The notes under the pieces are model-generated. The model did not search any database, was not told where the DNA came from, and saw only the letters and a program-made list of their open reading frames with translations. A stretch of 64,000 bases of DNA from assembly GCA_039583875.1 (NCBI GenBank), contig CM077160.1, forward strand, positions 110,313,530 through 110,377,529, in the 5' to 3' direction. A program made the translations under genes and the position numbers. Every line of letters begins with the position of its first letter. The first letter of the stretch is position 1. The stretch comes from Platanthera guangdongensis (taxonomy: Eukaryota > Streptophyta > Magnoliopsida > Asparagales > Orchidaceae). Below, one piece after another: positions 10,417 to 20,911 of this stretch.

Positions 10417-10788
10417 TGTTGAAGTATTAGACCGGGCGGCCTTGCGGTCTTGTCTGGCGGTTTGTTGACCGAGCGGTCTGGCGGTCTCCTCTGGTGCTTG
10501 GAGACCGGGCGGTCTATCGGACTCTCAGTGCGGCCTGTTCTTATCCTGCTGGAGTTGCCGTGCGGTTAACCCATCTGTCTAACCGCGCGGCCTGTGCGGT
10601 CTCCTTTATTTCTAGCCGCTCTGCCCTGTACATGTTTAGTCCCACATTGTTCGTTTATACTCTCTCATATCTCCTCCATTCTATATAAGGGAGGTCATAC
10701 CTTTGTAAATGATATCTTTTTTGGATAATAAAATTTCAATTATTCAAAAGTCTATCCGTTTGTTCTTTCTTATTCGCTACTTTCTACA
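10417..10788 (+). repeat. 5' LTR of copia element 3
   Basis: 372 bp, starting TGTTGAAG and ending CTACA directly against the primer site. It is rich in GCGGTCTGG-type words and has a TATA box (TATATAAG) at 10682-10689. Confidence 0.92.
10682..10689 (+). promoter_or_regulatory. LTR TATA box, copia element 3
   Basis: TATATAAG lies 100 bp before the end of the 5' LTR. The same box is at 15533-15540 in the 3' LTR. It is the likely start-site signal for the element RNA. Confidence 0.6.
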
Positions 10789-10800
10789 TGGTATCAGAGG
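10789..10800 (+). other. Primer binding site, copia element 3 (tRNA-iMet)
   Basis: TGGTATCAGAGG abuts the 5' LTR directly. The 440-bp leader that follows up to the gag ATG at 11245 is C/T-rich and GC-rich, with no gene I recognise. Confidence 0.85.
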
Positions 10801-11244
10801 GACACGGTCGTTTCCTCCTGATTGTGTGTGCTCTCTGATTCTCGCGGCTTGTTTTCCGCTTTTCGCGACCTGTCTCGCGACTTGCCTTCTCTTCTGTCCG
10901 CAGCTCTGTTCGCGCGGCTTGTTTCTGTCTGCTGCCCTATTCGCGCGGCTTCCTTCTCCTTGGTTCTCTTCTCCTGCTGCTATTCGTCGCCGCGACCTGT
11001 TTCGTTGTCGCCGCGCTCCTGGTTCATTCTTGCCTCTCCGACTTCCTAGTCTTTGCGGCCTGTTTCTGTTCGACCGGCCTGCGACTTGTTGTAGTCGCTG
11101 CTTCTTGCCTCCTCTTCTCTTCTGTTCGCCCGGCCTTTTCAGTCCGCGCGACCTCTTCCCCGCTATGCCTTTGACTGCTTTCTAGCCGCTTGTGTTCGCG
11201 CGGCTTCTTCCTTTTTTATCCGCTGCGGTTTCTTGCTGTGTTCT

Positions 11245-13292
11245 ATGACTACTTCCGGTCTCACCACTACTCCGGCAACTCCTTCTCCACCTCCTCCTTC
11301 GGGCAACCTTGACACCCTTTCTAAGCTTGTTGGCTCCAACTATCCCGATTGTAGTGTTTCTTTCACTTTTCTCCTTCGCTCTCAACGCAAGCGTCATCAC
11401 CTCACTGATGACCCTCCTCCTCGTACCTCTCCTGAGTTTGATGACTGGGATGCGAGTGATGCTCTTGTCCGCACCTGGCTGGCCAACAGCCTTTCTGATG
11501 AGTGCCTTCCCGTCATTCGCCATGATGAGACGGTCAAGGCCGCCTGACTTCACCTCGCTGCTCTCTATTCGAAGGGGGGCCAGACGTCCCGCATTTATAC
11601 TCTCTATGCGGACCTCTTCTCCCGCCCTTCCATGTCTCCTGCTGCGGCTTATCAGCAAGTTCAGGCTCTTGGTGCTGAAATCCTCCAGAATCGCCCCTTC
11701 TCCGCGGACTTGGCCGAACAGCACAAACACTTCCAGGAACTCCTGGTTGTTTGTTATCTTCTTCGTCTTCCCGATTCTTATGACATGATCCGCCATCAGA
11801 TCTTGGGTGAGGCGGAATTTTCTACTTTGGATGCCACTGCGGCTCGCATTGCCGCTGTTACTTCACTGCTCCAGCGACCTCTGTTAGCCTCCCCCCCTTC
11901 CCAGGACTCCTTTGCTCACCAAGCTCAGAGGGGGGGACCTAGTGGCCGCGGCCACTCCGTCGGACGGGGTTCATCTCGGTTCCTCTGCTCTCACTGTGGT
12001 CGTACCAGCCACTCTGTTGACCGCTGCTGGCAGAAACATCCTCATCTTCGCCCTTCCGGTGATGCTCCTTCTTCGGCCTCCACCTCTTCTTGGCCGTCTG
12101 CCTCTGTGGCCACGACGTCAGGTAGTGCACACGTCGTTACCCAAGATAAATGGCTGATTGACTCCAGTGCTACAAATCATATGACTGGCAACCCTCATTG
12201 CTTCTCCCGTCTTGAGACACATGACCGCTTACCCCCGGTTCGTGTGGCGGATGGTTCCCCGTCCCCAGTTCATGGGACGGGCATGGTTCAGCTCACCCCT
12301 TTGCTTTGCTTGGAGGACACCCTCTATGTCCCGAAGTTCCCGTGTAATTTGTTATCAGTTACTACTTTATGCCGGCAACTTCAGTGCTCCGCCTTATTCA
12401 CTCCCACTACTTGTTCTTTTCAGGACCCGAGGACCCAGCGGACGATTGCTACTGGGACTGAGAGCGGCGGCCTCTACTTCCTCGACGATGTTTCCGCTCT
12501 GTCCGCCTACTCCTCCTCCACAGATCTCCTTCAATGGCATCTTCGCCTTGGACATCCTCCTCCTAGGATTCTTCGCCAGCTTCTGCCCCACTTACCTCCT
12601 ACCAGTTCTCCGCTCAACTGTGATGCGTGTCAGCTTGGCAAACATCATCGCTCCACCTTCCCTCTGAAGCAAGGCTGTGGCTCCTCTCGCCCGTTTGATC
12701 TTATTCATTCTGATGTATGGGGTCCTGCTCCTACCCTCACTGTTGGTCGGAGTAGTTCCTATTTTGTCACTTTTATAGATGATTTTTCACGCTGTACTTG
12801 GGTGTATCTGTTAAAAGATCGCTCTGAACTCTTTTCTATTTGGCAATCATTTTATTTTATGATTCAGACTCAATTTGCTATTTCTCTTAAAGTTTTACGT
12901 TCTGATAATGTCAAGGAATATCTGAATCATGAGTTCTCCTCTTTCTTTCACCAACATGGCCTGCTTCATCAAACACTTGTGTTTACACCTCCCAGCAGAA
13001 TGGGGTGGCGGAGCGTAAATACCGTCACCTGCTTGATGTTGCTCGTACTCTCATGACGCAGATGCACGTCCCTCGCTCCTACTGGGGCTACGCTGTGCTC
13101 CTCGCCTGTTATATCATCAATCGCCTTCCCACCACAGTTCTCCACGGCCAGACCCCCTTCTCCATTCTCTACCCCCCACAATGAACCTTTTCCTCTCCCT
13201 CTCAGTGTCTTTGGCTGTACGGCCTTTGTTCACGCTCCCTCCGCTACCCACGACAAGCTTTCCCCCCGTTCCACCAAGTGTGTCTTTTTGGG
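11245..13292 (+). pseudogene. Copia gag-protease-integrase, element 3
   Basis: The gag ATG is at 11245, starting MTTSGLTTTPATPSPPPPSG. An in-frame TGA at 11546-11548 breaks gag; the homologous element 4 is open there. One zinc knuckle, CSHCGRTSHSVDRC, lies near 11985. The protease site reads DSSATNHMTG (near 12160), with Ser in place of the usual Gly after Asp-Ser. Integrase shows HLRLGH and CDACQLGKHH (near 12540-12640), HSDVWGP and DDFSRCTWVY. Frameshifts occur near 12976, 13177 and 13292. The element is therefore non-autonomous despite intact LTRs. Confidence 0.88.
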
Positions 13293-15260
13293 TACTCTAC
13301 CACTCAAAAAGGCTATTGCTGCTTTGACCCCCTTCTCCGCAAGCAGTTTGTCTCCGCGGATGTGACTTTTTTCGAGAATGCTTCTTATTTCTCTCCTACC
13401 TCTTCTCTTCCTTCTGATATCTCCGTCCCTTCCACGCCTCTCGACTTTTTCCCACCTCTGTCTCCTCCTCCACCGACTCCTTCCCAGTCCGTCTCCCCAC
13501 CCACCCCTCCACCCTCCTCTCCGCCGCCGTCTCACTCTAGTCCCGGGCCAGCCTTCTCCGCTACGGACGCTCCGGTCGCTGACGCTCCCGTCGACCTGGA
13601 TATTCCCATTGCTCTTCGCAAAGGGGTGCGAGCGTGTACTCAACACCCGCTTGCGGCAGTTGTTTCCTATGATCGGCTTTCTCCTTCTCGCAGGTGTTTT
13701 ACCTTGGCTATCTCTGCTACTTCTACTCCCTGCACCTACCAGGAGGCTCTTGCTCTCCCTCATTGGAAGTCTGTCATGGATGAGGAGATGGCTACTCTTA
13801 TTGAACGGGGTACCTGGACCCTTGTTCCTCCTCCAGTGGGCACTGATGTGGTTGGCTGTCGCTAGGTCTTCGTTGTGAAATTTCGCCCCGACGGCACTGT
13901 GGATCGCTACAAGGCCCGGCTGGTGGCCAAGGGCTTCACTCAGACTTACGGAATTGATTACTTTGATACCTTTTCTCCGGTTGCTCGCCTCAGCACCATC
14001 CGGGTTCTCCTTTCTGTGGTTGTTAACCGGGATTGGGCTATTTCCCAGCTTGATGTGAAGAATGCCTTTCTCTATGGCGATCTTCAGGAGGACGTCTATA
14101 TGGAGCAACCTCCTGGGTATGTTGCTCAGGGGGAGACACGCGTATGTCATTTGAAGAAGGCCATTTATGGCCTAAAGCAGAGCCCTCGGGTATGGTTCGA
14201 CAAATTCAGTGGTATTGTGGCTACCATCGGCTTTAGAAGGAGTTCGGCCGATCACTCCTTGTTCATTCGCAAAACGGCCTCGGGACTGGTGGTTTTGGCA
14301 GTATATGTGGATGATATTCTTCTTACTGGCGATGATCGAGATGGGGTGGACTTGACGAAGAAGCACCTCCGTCAGCACTTGGTCACGAAGGATATGGACT
14401 CCCCGAAATACTTTTTGGGGATAGAAATCTCTCAGAAACTTGACTCGTTGGTTCTCTCCCAACGGAAGTATGCCCTTAATCTTCTACAAGAAGCAGGATT
14501 GACAGGTGCCAAACCGGCTCGGTTTCCCATGGCTATTGGAGAAGACAAAATGTGGACGGATGACTCGCCTCTTCTATCTGATGTCACAAGGTACAGACGT
14601 TTGGTAGGCAAACTCATCTATCTCACGGTGACTAGACCCGACATCGCATATGCTGTAGGCAAGGTCAGTCAGTTTATGCAAGCTCCCAGGGAGTGCCATC
14701 TTCAGTCTGCCCTGAAGATTTTAGAGTATATCAAAGCAGCACCAGGCGAAGGGTTACTCTTTCAGAAGAATGGTCATCTGAGGGTTGAGGCCTACTCAGA
14801 TTCAAGTTACGCAGATGACAAAGGCGATCGTAAATCCACATTAGGATTTTGTACCTTTGTTGGAGGTAATCTCGTGAGTTGGAAGAGCAAGAAACAGTCT
14901 GTTGTCTCCAGATCCAGTGCAGAAGACGAATACCGGAGTATGGCGTCAACCACGTGTGAGTTAAAGTGGTTGCGGGCTCTCATGCTTGACCTGGGCGAGG
15001 TATATGACTGTCCTCACCCTATGTTTTGTGACAACAAGGCAGCTATATACATATCCAGAAATCCGGTCTTCCATGAGAGAACAAAGCATATAGAGGTTGA
15101 CTGTCACTTCATTCGGGAAGAGATTTTGAAGAAACAGATTTGTACTCCATTTGTCACCTCTGACAAGGAATTGGCAGATATCTTCACCAAGCCGGTCTCT
15201 ACTTCCTTCTTCCACATTTGTGACAAGCTGGGCATGATTGATATCTATGCTCCAGCTTGA
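13293..15260 (+). pseudogene. Copia reverse transcriptase and RNase H, element 3
   Basis: A Pro/Ser-rich linker (13400-13560) leads into RT. An in-frame TAG at 13863-13865 interrupts the first RT block; from 13875 the frame is open for 461 codons to the stop at 15260. RT motifs are [34 protein letters not shown] and the catalytic YVDD at 14304-14315. RNase H shows YSDSSYADD, DRKSTLGFCTF and TKHIEVDCHFIREE. The stop lies just before the polypurine tract. Confidence 0.92.
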
Positions 15261-15267
15261 GGGGGAG
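15259..15267 (+). other. Polypurine tract, copia element 3
   Basis: GAGGGGGAG directly precedes the 3' LTR and would prime second-strand synthesis. Copia element 4 has the same tract on the minus strand next to 33143. Confidence 0.85.
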
Positions 15268-15639
15268 TATTGAAGTATTAGACCGGGTGGCCTTGCGGTC
15301 TTTTCTGGCGGTTTGTTGACCGAGCGGTCTGGCGGTCTCCTCTGGTGCTTGGAGACCGGGCGGTCTGTCGGACTCTCAGTGCGGCCTGTTCTTATCCTGC
15401 TGGAGTTGTCGTGCGGTTAACTCATCTGTCTAACCGCGCGGCCTGTGCGGTCTCCTTTATTTCTAGCCGCTCTGCCCTGTACATGTTTAGTCCCACATTA
15501 TTTGTTTATACTCTCTCATATCTCCTCCATTCTATATAAGGGAGGTCATACCTTTGTAAATGATATCTTTTTTGGATAATAAAATTTCAATTATTCAAAA
15601 GTCTATCTGTTTGTTCTTTCTTATTCACTACTTTCTACA
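15268..15639 (+). repeat. 3' LTR of copia element 3
   Basis: 372 bp, the same length as the 5' LTR. It starts TATTGAAG, so the second base of the usual TG terminus has changed to A, and ends CTACA followed by GGCAG. The TATA box is at 15533-15540. Confidence 0.92.
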
Positions 15640-16638
15640 GGCAGCTGTCAAGTCATCCAGTCACTTCTTTAATTTTCTGTAACTGTCTGAAAGTGTCGAG
15701 ACAGTCAATCTTTAAGTGTCGACACTGATAGACTAAGTGTCGACACAAGTAGACTAAGTGTCGACACTAGCCTTCATGGTGTCGACACTTATTGTGTTGT
15801 AGAATCTGCTTCTCGACACTGCTTCTTCAACATGTGTCGACACAGATCATGTGTGTCGACACAAGTCCTTCTTCTTCAATACTTAGTTGATTTCTGCAAA
15901 GTGTCAACACAACTCCTTTGTGTCGACACATATTCTTGTGTTGAAACTTGTTAAGTGTCGACACATCTTCTTTGTGTCGACACATGCCTTCTGTGTTGAA
16001 CCTTTTGCTGAGTATCGACACATCTTCTTTGTGTCGACACATTCTCCATGTGTTGAGACTTTTGCTGAGTGTCGACACATCTCCTTTGTGTCGACACTTG
16101 TACTTAAACTTTGTTGAAGTTTGCTGAGTGTCGACATAGCCTCCTGGTGTTGACACTTGTACTTGAACTTTGTTGATGTTTTGCTGAGTGTCGACACTTT
16201 TATTTGAACTTTGTTGATGTTTTGTTGAGTGTCGACACAGCCTCCTAGTGTCGACACTTTTGATGTCGATAAAGTTCCTCTGGGTGTCGACACTGCTTCT
16301 AAGTGTCGACACTGTTTTTTTAGACTTTTCTTCATTGTGTGTTGACACAGCCTGTATGTGTCGACACTTTCCTTCTGGTGTCGACTCTGCATCCCCGGTG
16401 TCGATACAATTACTCCAAGTGTCGACACTGCTTCTTTGGGTGTCGACACAAGTCTTCTTAAGTGTCGACACTTTTCTTCTAGGTGTCGACATATGGACTT
16501 AGAAACTTTTAAGCTTTCCTTGCAATTACTTAACCTGCACACATCAACTCAAAAACACATCAAATACACCATGATGTATATCATTGAGTAGGGAGAGGCT
16601 TTTTCAAATCTGGTACATTTAATCCAATGTACCCAACA
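15640..16638 (-). repeat. Element 1 5' LTR, upstream half (U3)
   Basis: The first five bases are the target duplication of copia 3. In minus-strand sense the LTR starts at 16638 with TGTTGGGTAC, close to the family 2 start TGTTGGGTAT. Most of the segment is the palindrome array. The flank beyond 16638 begins GTTGG; the partner target duplication is lost with the 3' LTR. Confidence 0.8.
15691..16493. repeat. TGTCGACAC palindrome array in LTR
   Basis: By eye there are about 21 exact TGTCGACAC motifs and about nine one-base variants (for example TGTTGACAC, TGTCGATAC) in 800 bp. Typical spacing is 20-40 bp, with repeated AACTTTGTTGA and CTTCTTTG linkers. Most variants are C-to-T or G-to-A changes at the central CpG. 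It is the same motif as in the internal spacer at 3705-4153. Confidence 0.92.
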
Positions 16639-17722
16639 GTTGGTCTGGATCGATGATGTTGCATTGCATGAATGGTCGGAGAAGACTCCGCGCCGATGGT
16701 TGTTTTTCGGGTTTTCTACACGGTAGATTGCAATAGGGAGCCTTGGGGACTAACCTCAAGGTGCACCCGAAAAATTGGGCAGAAGCATGGTTCTGCCATC
16801 TTGGTGGCCTGGGAGCCAACTTGTACATAACTGAGTTATGTAATATTATGTGTTCGATACTCGGGCTTCGGGGAAGCTTGACCCACACCGATGACTTAAA
16901 TTATCGTGGCGAGGTGAGCAATGGGTTGAGTGGAACCGTTCCCGCTCTATGCGGTTCGGTTTTTGGGGCCTACCGATGGCATAGAGGGCGGGTCTGAGAC
17001 TGTTGATGTCTTCAATTGACGTGATTATTACCGAAAAGACTCAAATGATCACGAGTTTGCCGTCCTAGGGGCGGTGGTGGACCGAGTTCACCATATAAGT
17101 GCCCTGAGAGCATGGGGTGTGTGGCCGTGTGTGGCTACGCCTGTGGTGAAGTGTGCTTAAATTGTACTTTCACTATCTTGCTTGGTTTTACTAATGCACT
17201 GCAGGGAAGGAGCATCGCCGCTCCGAGTTTAGGGGCGGGGTCATTATAATTTGGTCAGCTTTAGCTGACTGTTGCTTTTGTTTGCCACCGCTTCAGTGGA
17301 TTGTTGTTTGCAGGTGCTGCGGATCCTAGTGTCAAATAGCGAGCAGAAGCACATGTTGTTGAGCCGGCCCTCGAAGGACTAATATTTGAATGTTTACTTT
17401 GTTTCTCATGTGTGACCGGCCTGTGTGCCGAGGTTTGGAAGACACTTTTATTTGAGTAAACTCTTATAAGGTCATAAGGCCAAATACTTTTGTATTTGTA
17501 CGTTCATTCTTGTTGGGTTTTTGTAGTGGGCATTCATGTTGTTGGCTGGGTTCTTTATTTGCAACTTTTAAATTGCTTCCGCTAGAATATACTCTGTGTA
17601 GGACGTTGGTTATTGGCATGATGGTTTCCATTGCGTAACCTTCCGGTCTGTCTGTGGTATATGGCATCGGGCCCCGACCAAACCTACTTCTATATGCTAT
17701 GTGACGGATAGGGGGTGTTACA
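16639..17722 (+). repeat. Probable Ty3/gypsy LTR fragment
   Basis: No open frame of interest is present. The right end, GGGGGTGTTACA, resembles the closing bases of plant chromovirus-type LTRs, and the segment ends sharply where another LTR begins. I cannot find its partner LTR, primer site or start, so this is a tentative reading; it could be another intergenic relic. Confidence 0.35.
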
Positions 17723-17779
17723 CAACGCTCTCTACGCATAGCAGAGCAGAAATTTCTAAGTCCAGAATCACTGAGTCTA

Positions 17780-18160
17780 CCATTCGTCGAGCTGAGCTTA
17801 GCTTTCATCAAACGGAGTTCAAAGTTCGTTGATCTCAGCTTTTACCTATAAGAAGGACTCAGTTATCAGAATCATCGACCGGAGTTCAGATTTTATCGAC
17901 AAGAGTTCAGAGAGTTCATTGAACTCAGCCTTCACCTGAAGAAAGAACTGGGCTGAGAGAATTCGTTAATCTCAGCTTCACTATTTCGTCAAGCTGAGCT
18001 CAGATTTCATCGAGCTGAGCTCGAAGTTCGTCGACCTCAGCCTTCACCTGAAGAAAGAACTGAGCTAAGAGAATTCGTTGATCTCAGCTTCACTGTTTCG
18101 TCAAGCTGAGTTCAGATTTTGTCGAGCTAAACCTGAAGTTCGTCGAACACAGGATTTCAG
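17780..18160. repeat. CTGAG/TCGTCGA motif array
   Basis: Repeated TTCGT(C/T)GA(A/T/C)CT(G/C)AG and related words at about 30-bp spacing, with a duplicated stretch of about 120 bp starting near 17925 and again near 18045. It lies upstream of the family-3 TATA box, in the position the GTCGAC array occupies in family 1. Confidence 0.7.
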
Positions 18161-18356
18161 AAATGTTAGTAGATTTTCGCTAAGTCCAGAATGATACTGA
18201 CTCAGCAAAGTCAATAAGTCAACAAAGTTCAGATTCGATGCAAATCGACATTAACATCGCCGTTAATCTACAGTGGATCTCAAGTTATTAAAGCTGAGGT
18301 TTTAACCACCGCTAAAACTGAGACACGTATCGATCATCTCACCAATGTGACGGGAT

Positions 18357-18364
18357 TATAAATA
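18357..18364 (+). promoter_or_regulatory. TATA box of family-3 LTR
   Basis: TATAAATA lies about 200 bp downstream of the motif array and about 1 kb before the LTR end, matching the family 1 and 2 LTR layout. Confidence 0.5.
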
Positions 18365-19358
18365 GTAAAAGATGATCACGGGACAAATTGGATTAATTTT
18401 CTGATTAAAATGAGAAGAGGAGTTCGTTGTCTTCATCCGCCATTATTGTAGAAGCCAAGAACCTCAAGATCAAATCTGAAGGGCTTTTGAGTTTGCTGGT
18501 GCAATCAACATCTACTCCAGCTGGTTCAGAGTAATCCTCTAAGAGAGACGAATCAGCCTAGGCATGCCCTAGCTGAAGTTATCTTCCCGATCCAAGTCGA
18601 GCCAGAATCTGAAGATCGATTCGTTGGATCAAAGAAGAAGGAAGGGCTGAAATCTGCTCAGTCTAGATCAGGAGATATTCCTGAAGAAGAAGCAGATTCA
18701 TCTGCTAGTTGATTCCAGAACAAGTCGGGCATCATTTCAAGATCTATGTATCATCTTATTGCTGTGAAGAAGTTAGGGCTGATATCTGCTCAGTCCAGGT
18801 AGACAGGCACATAGAATTTTCTTTGGTGTCTGTAATTCATTATCTTGAATATTTTTGTATAAGATTCATTTTGAATATGAGTGGTAAGATTAAGGCCTGA
18901 GTTATAAGCCTGTGTTATAAAGGCTGAGGTAGGGAAGGAGTTGCCTGAGTTATAGGTGTGTGGATTCACACTGAGGTAGGGCAGGATTGCCTGAGCTGTA
19001 GGAGTGTGGAGTCACTGTGAGGTAGAGTTCTTGGGAAGAACTTGAGTTGTAGGATCTTGGTGATCTGAGAGGTAAGACTTGTGTCTGAGTTGTAGGATCC
19101 GGTTGGGCTCTGAGCTATAAGATCTGAGGATCTGAGAAATATAAGAGAAAGTTTGGCCGAATCTAGTATACTGCTAGATAGGCGAAAGGGAAAAAGTGGA
19201 TGTACCCATCAATTGGGGAACCACTATAAACTTTTGTGTACTATGCTGTGCTGGTCTTAATTGTGATGAGATTGTTGTGATGTGATATTAATCTATTAGT
19301 TGCTTAAGTTTTTGGAATTGGACCTATTCACCCCCCCCCCCCCCTCTAGGTGATTATT

Positions 19359-20658
19359 TGTTCTTGAAATCAAAACTGTCAGATAGTAATAACGTCGACA
19401 GAAGAAATTTTGACTTGACAAAAAAAGAAGGTTGGGTTGAGCCAGATTTTGCAAGTGCTAACACCAACGGTAGTCCGATACTGCCCGGTAGTTGTTTTTG
19501 GAAAGTCTGTTTTTGGAAGAAAAGGTACCAAAAATACTGATTTCCAAAGTTCAAAGTTTCCTAAAATGACATGGAAAAGTTTTCTAAAATGGTGATGAAT
19601 GGTTGTCGGACTTGCTGATTTCCAAAAAGAGAAGAAAGCTGCCTAAAGTAGCTACCACCAGGCGGTAGCGCTACAGTTGGCAGTAGCATTCGAGGTCTAT
19701 TTAAAAACAGCTCATCTCCTTCCTTGATGATCAATTCTTTTGCTCTCCAAGCCACAACTCTGCATCAGTTGAGTGAGGCTCATCTGTAGAGATCAAGAGA
19801 ACTCTCTTAGGCGAACACAAAAATCAAAAAGAGTTTTTGAAGGTGAAGTATTGTCATGCTTATTCAACATGAAGGAAGAACACACTAAGAACGCCAACAT
19901 CAACATCGTCTTCGTCTTCGCCTTTAGAAATCCTTGGAGAGTTTTACTCTTGCTTATTTTATTTTATTGTAATATTTTTATTTTATCTTTTTATAACTTG
20001 AGTGAAGAAATCATTCGAGGAGAACGTCAGATTCCGAGAAGAATCCTGTGAGAAATTCGCCACAGGTAGGGGCGACTAGATCTTGTGAGAGTTTGGGGAC
20101 AAAATCATCTGGTGCATACGTCGGTTTCCTAGGAGGATTCCATGAATTCACCACATGTGGTAGCGACTAGGTCTTAGGTAGATCTAGGGGTGGTTCGAGC
20201 CCTTATTTGGGAGAGTTGGGCTAGAACCAACCGATCCTTGGGGATAAGGGTCGGTATATAAAAAGAAAAATAGTTTTTCATATTTCGCCTCGATTTCTAG
20301 CATTATAGAAATCAATTATTTTGTAATCAATTTCTTATGAAATAAAATCATGTCTTTCATTATTTTAGTAAATTGATTTTATTTTGTGTTCTGAAATGTT
20401 TTAAATAATATTTTTCCCTCAAAACATTAAAAGAAAACATATTAAAATTTACTTTTAAAAATATATGCATGGATTTCACTTTTTGTTACGAGCGCCAAGC
20501 AGTAGTGCTAACGCTGGTGGTAGTGAAGGAATATTGAAATCTGGTCTCCTTTAAAATTAATCATCAATATAACTCTGATATTTTAAATAAGATTCAAATT
20601 TCTGAAAAATCTTGTATTCACTCCCCCCCCCCCTCTAAGGGCGCCTAAAGATCCAACA
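19359..20658 (+). repeat. Solo copia LTR, family 4
   Basis: Begins TGTTCTTG and ends GATCCAACA after a long C-run and CTCTAAGGGCGCC, an ending seen in copia LTRs. A TATA-like TATTTAAAA is at 19699-19707. No primer site or gag follows; the next base starts an Athila gag fragment. The flanks (TTATT and AGAGC) do not match, so the left edge is uncertain. No gene was seen in it. Confidence 0.5.
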
Positions 20659-20911
20659 AGAGCGATTCAAAGAATTATTGTGTCATTGTCTCAAGTATGC
20701 AATACTCGATTGGTTACAAATTCAAACATTTTATAATGGGCTTAATTTTGAAACTAGGTAAATGATTGACTCCACCGCTTGTGGTACTTTAAACAATAAA
20801 ACATTTACTGTCGCGCAAGAGCTAATTAAAGGTATGGCCATGAATATATACCAATGGAGTACACCTCGATCTTACTCAAATAAATCGGCTGGGTGTATGA
20901 AATTAATTATG
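20659..20911 (+). pseudogene. Athila-type gypsy gag fragment, part 1
   Basis: Translates with scattered stops into a recognisable Athila-type gag segment: ERFKELL, then DWLQIQTFYNGLN, FTVAQELIKGMAMNIYQW. It is cut at 20911 by Sirevirus element 2 and continues at 32138. This is the oldest element in the window and the host for two later insertions. Confidence 0.75.

Larger units (their letters stand above)
10417..15639 (+). mobile_element. Ty1/copia element 3, full length, nested in LTR
   Basis: A 5.2-kb element with two 372-bp LTRs, a tRNA-iMet primer site at 10789, a polypurine tract at 15259-15267 and a polyprotein region between. It lies in the LTR of element 1; the flanks are GGTAG (10412-10416) and GGCAG (15640-15644), a target duplication with one transition. 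The LTRs differ at about 11 positions (about 3%), almost all transitions, so the insertion is fairly recent. The coding region has two nonsense codons and at least three frameshifts. Confidence 0.93.
832..16638 (-). mobile_element. Sirevirus-like Ty1/copia element 1, 3' LTR missing
   Basis: On the minus strand the order is 5' LTR (16638 to 9455, interrupted), primer site, gag with two zinc knuckles, protease, integrase, RT, RNase H, a palindrome-rich spacer, then a long accessory gene ending at 844. This is the order of Sirevirus elements that carry an envelope-position ORF. The left end stops at the accessory-gene stop codon, next to a fragment of another family, so the 3' LTR is lost. The 5' LTR is split by copia element 3. 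From the gag ATG at 9364 to the RNase H stop at 4178 there is one reading frame with six stop codons and no frameshift. Confidence 0.85.
17723..19358 (+). repeat. Sirevirus family-3 LTR, truncated
   Basis: Landmarks in order: an array of TCGTCGAGCTGAG-type repeats (17780-18160), a TATA box at 18357-18364, GAGTTGTAGGA repeats (18890-19140), TAGATAGGCGAAAGG (near 19175), GGGGAACCACTATAAA (near 19210), and a C-run with CTCTAGGTGATTA (near 19330-19357). This is the same order as in LTR families 1 and 2. The final bases and primer site are missing, and another LTR follows directly, so it is a truncated or solo LTR. Confidence 0.7.

Noticed and set aside
10709..11185. 158-codon plus-strand frame in the copia 3 LTR and leader
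   Set aside because: It begins inside the LTR upstream of the primer site and has Cys/Leu/Pro-rich composition; gag starts later at 11245.
13230..14150. 306-codon minus-strand frame
   Set aside because: It is the shadow of copia element 3 RT on the other strand, Arg/Gly-rich by base composition.
15691..16493. Regularly spaced short palindromes that could suggest a CRISPR array
   Set aside because: The repeat is only 9-10 bp, spacing varies, linkers are partly repeated, and it lies in a plant LTR.
15827..16542. Minus-strand frames of 212-221 codons full of VDT and CRH repeats
   Set aside because: They are translations of the GTGTCGACAC array in three frames.
17464..17811. 115-codon minus-strand frame
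   Set aside because: It crosses the edge between two LTR fragments and matches nothing I recognise.
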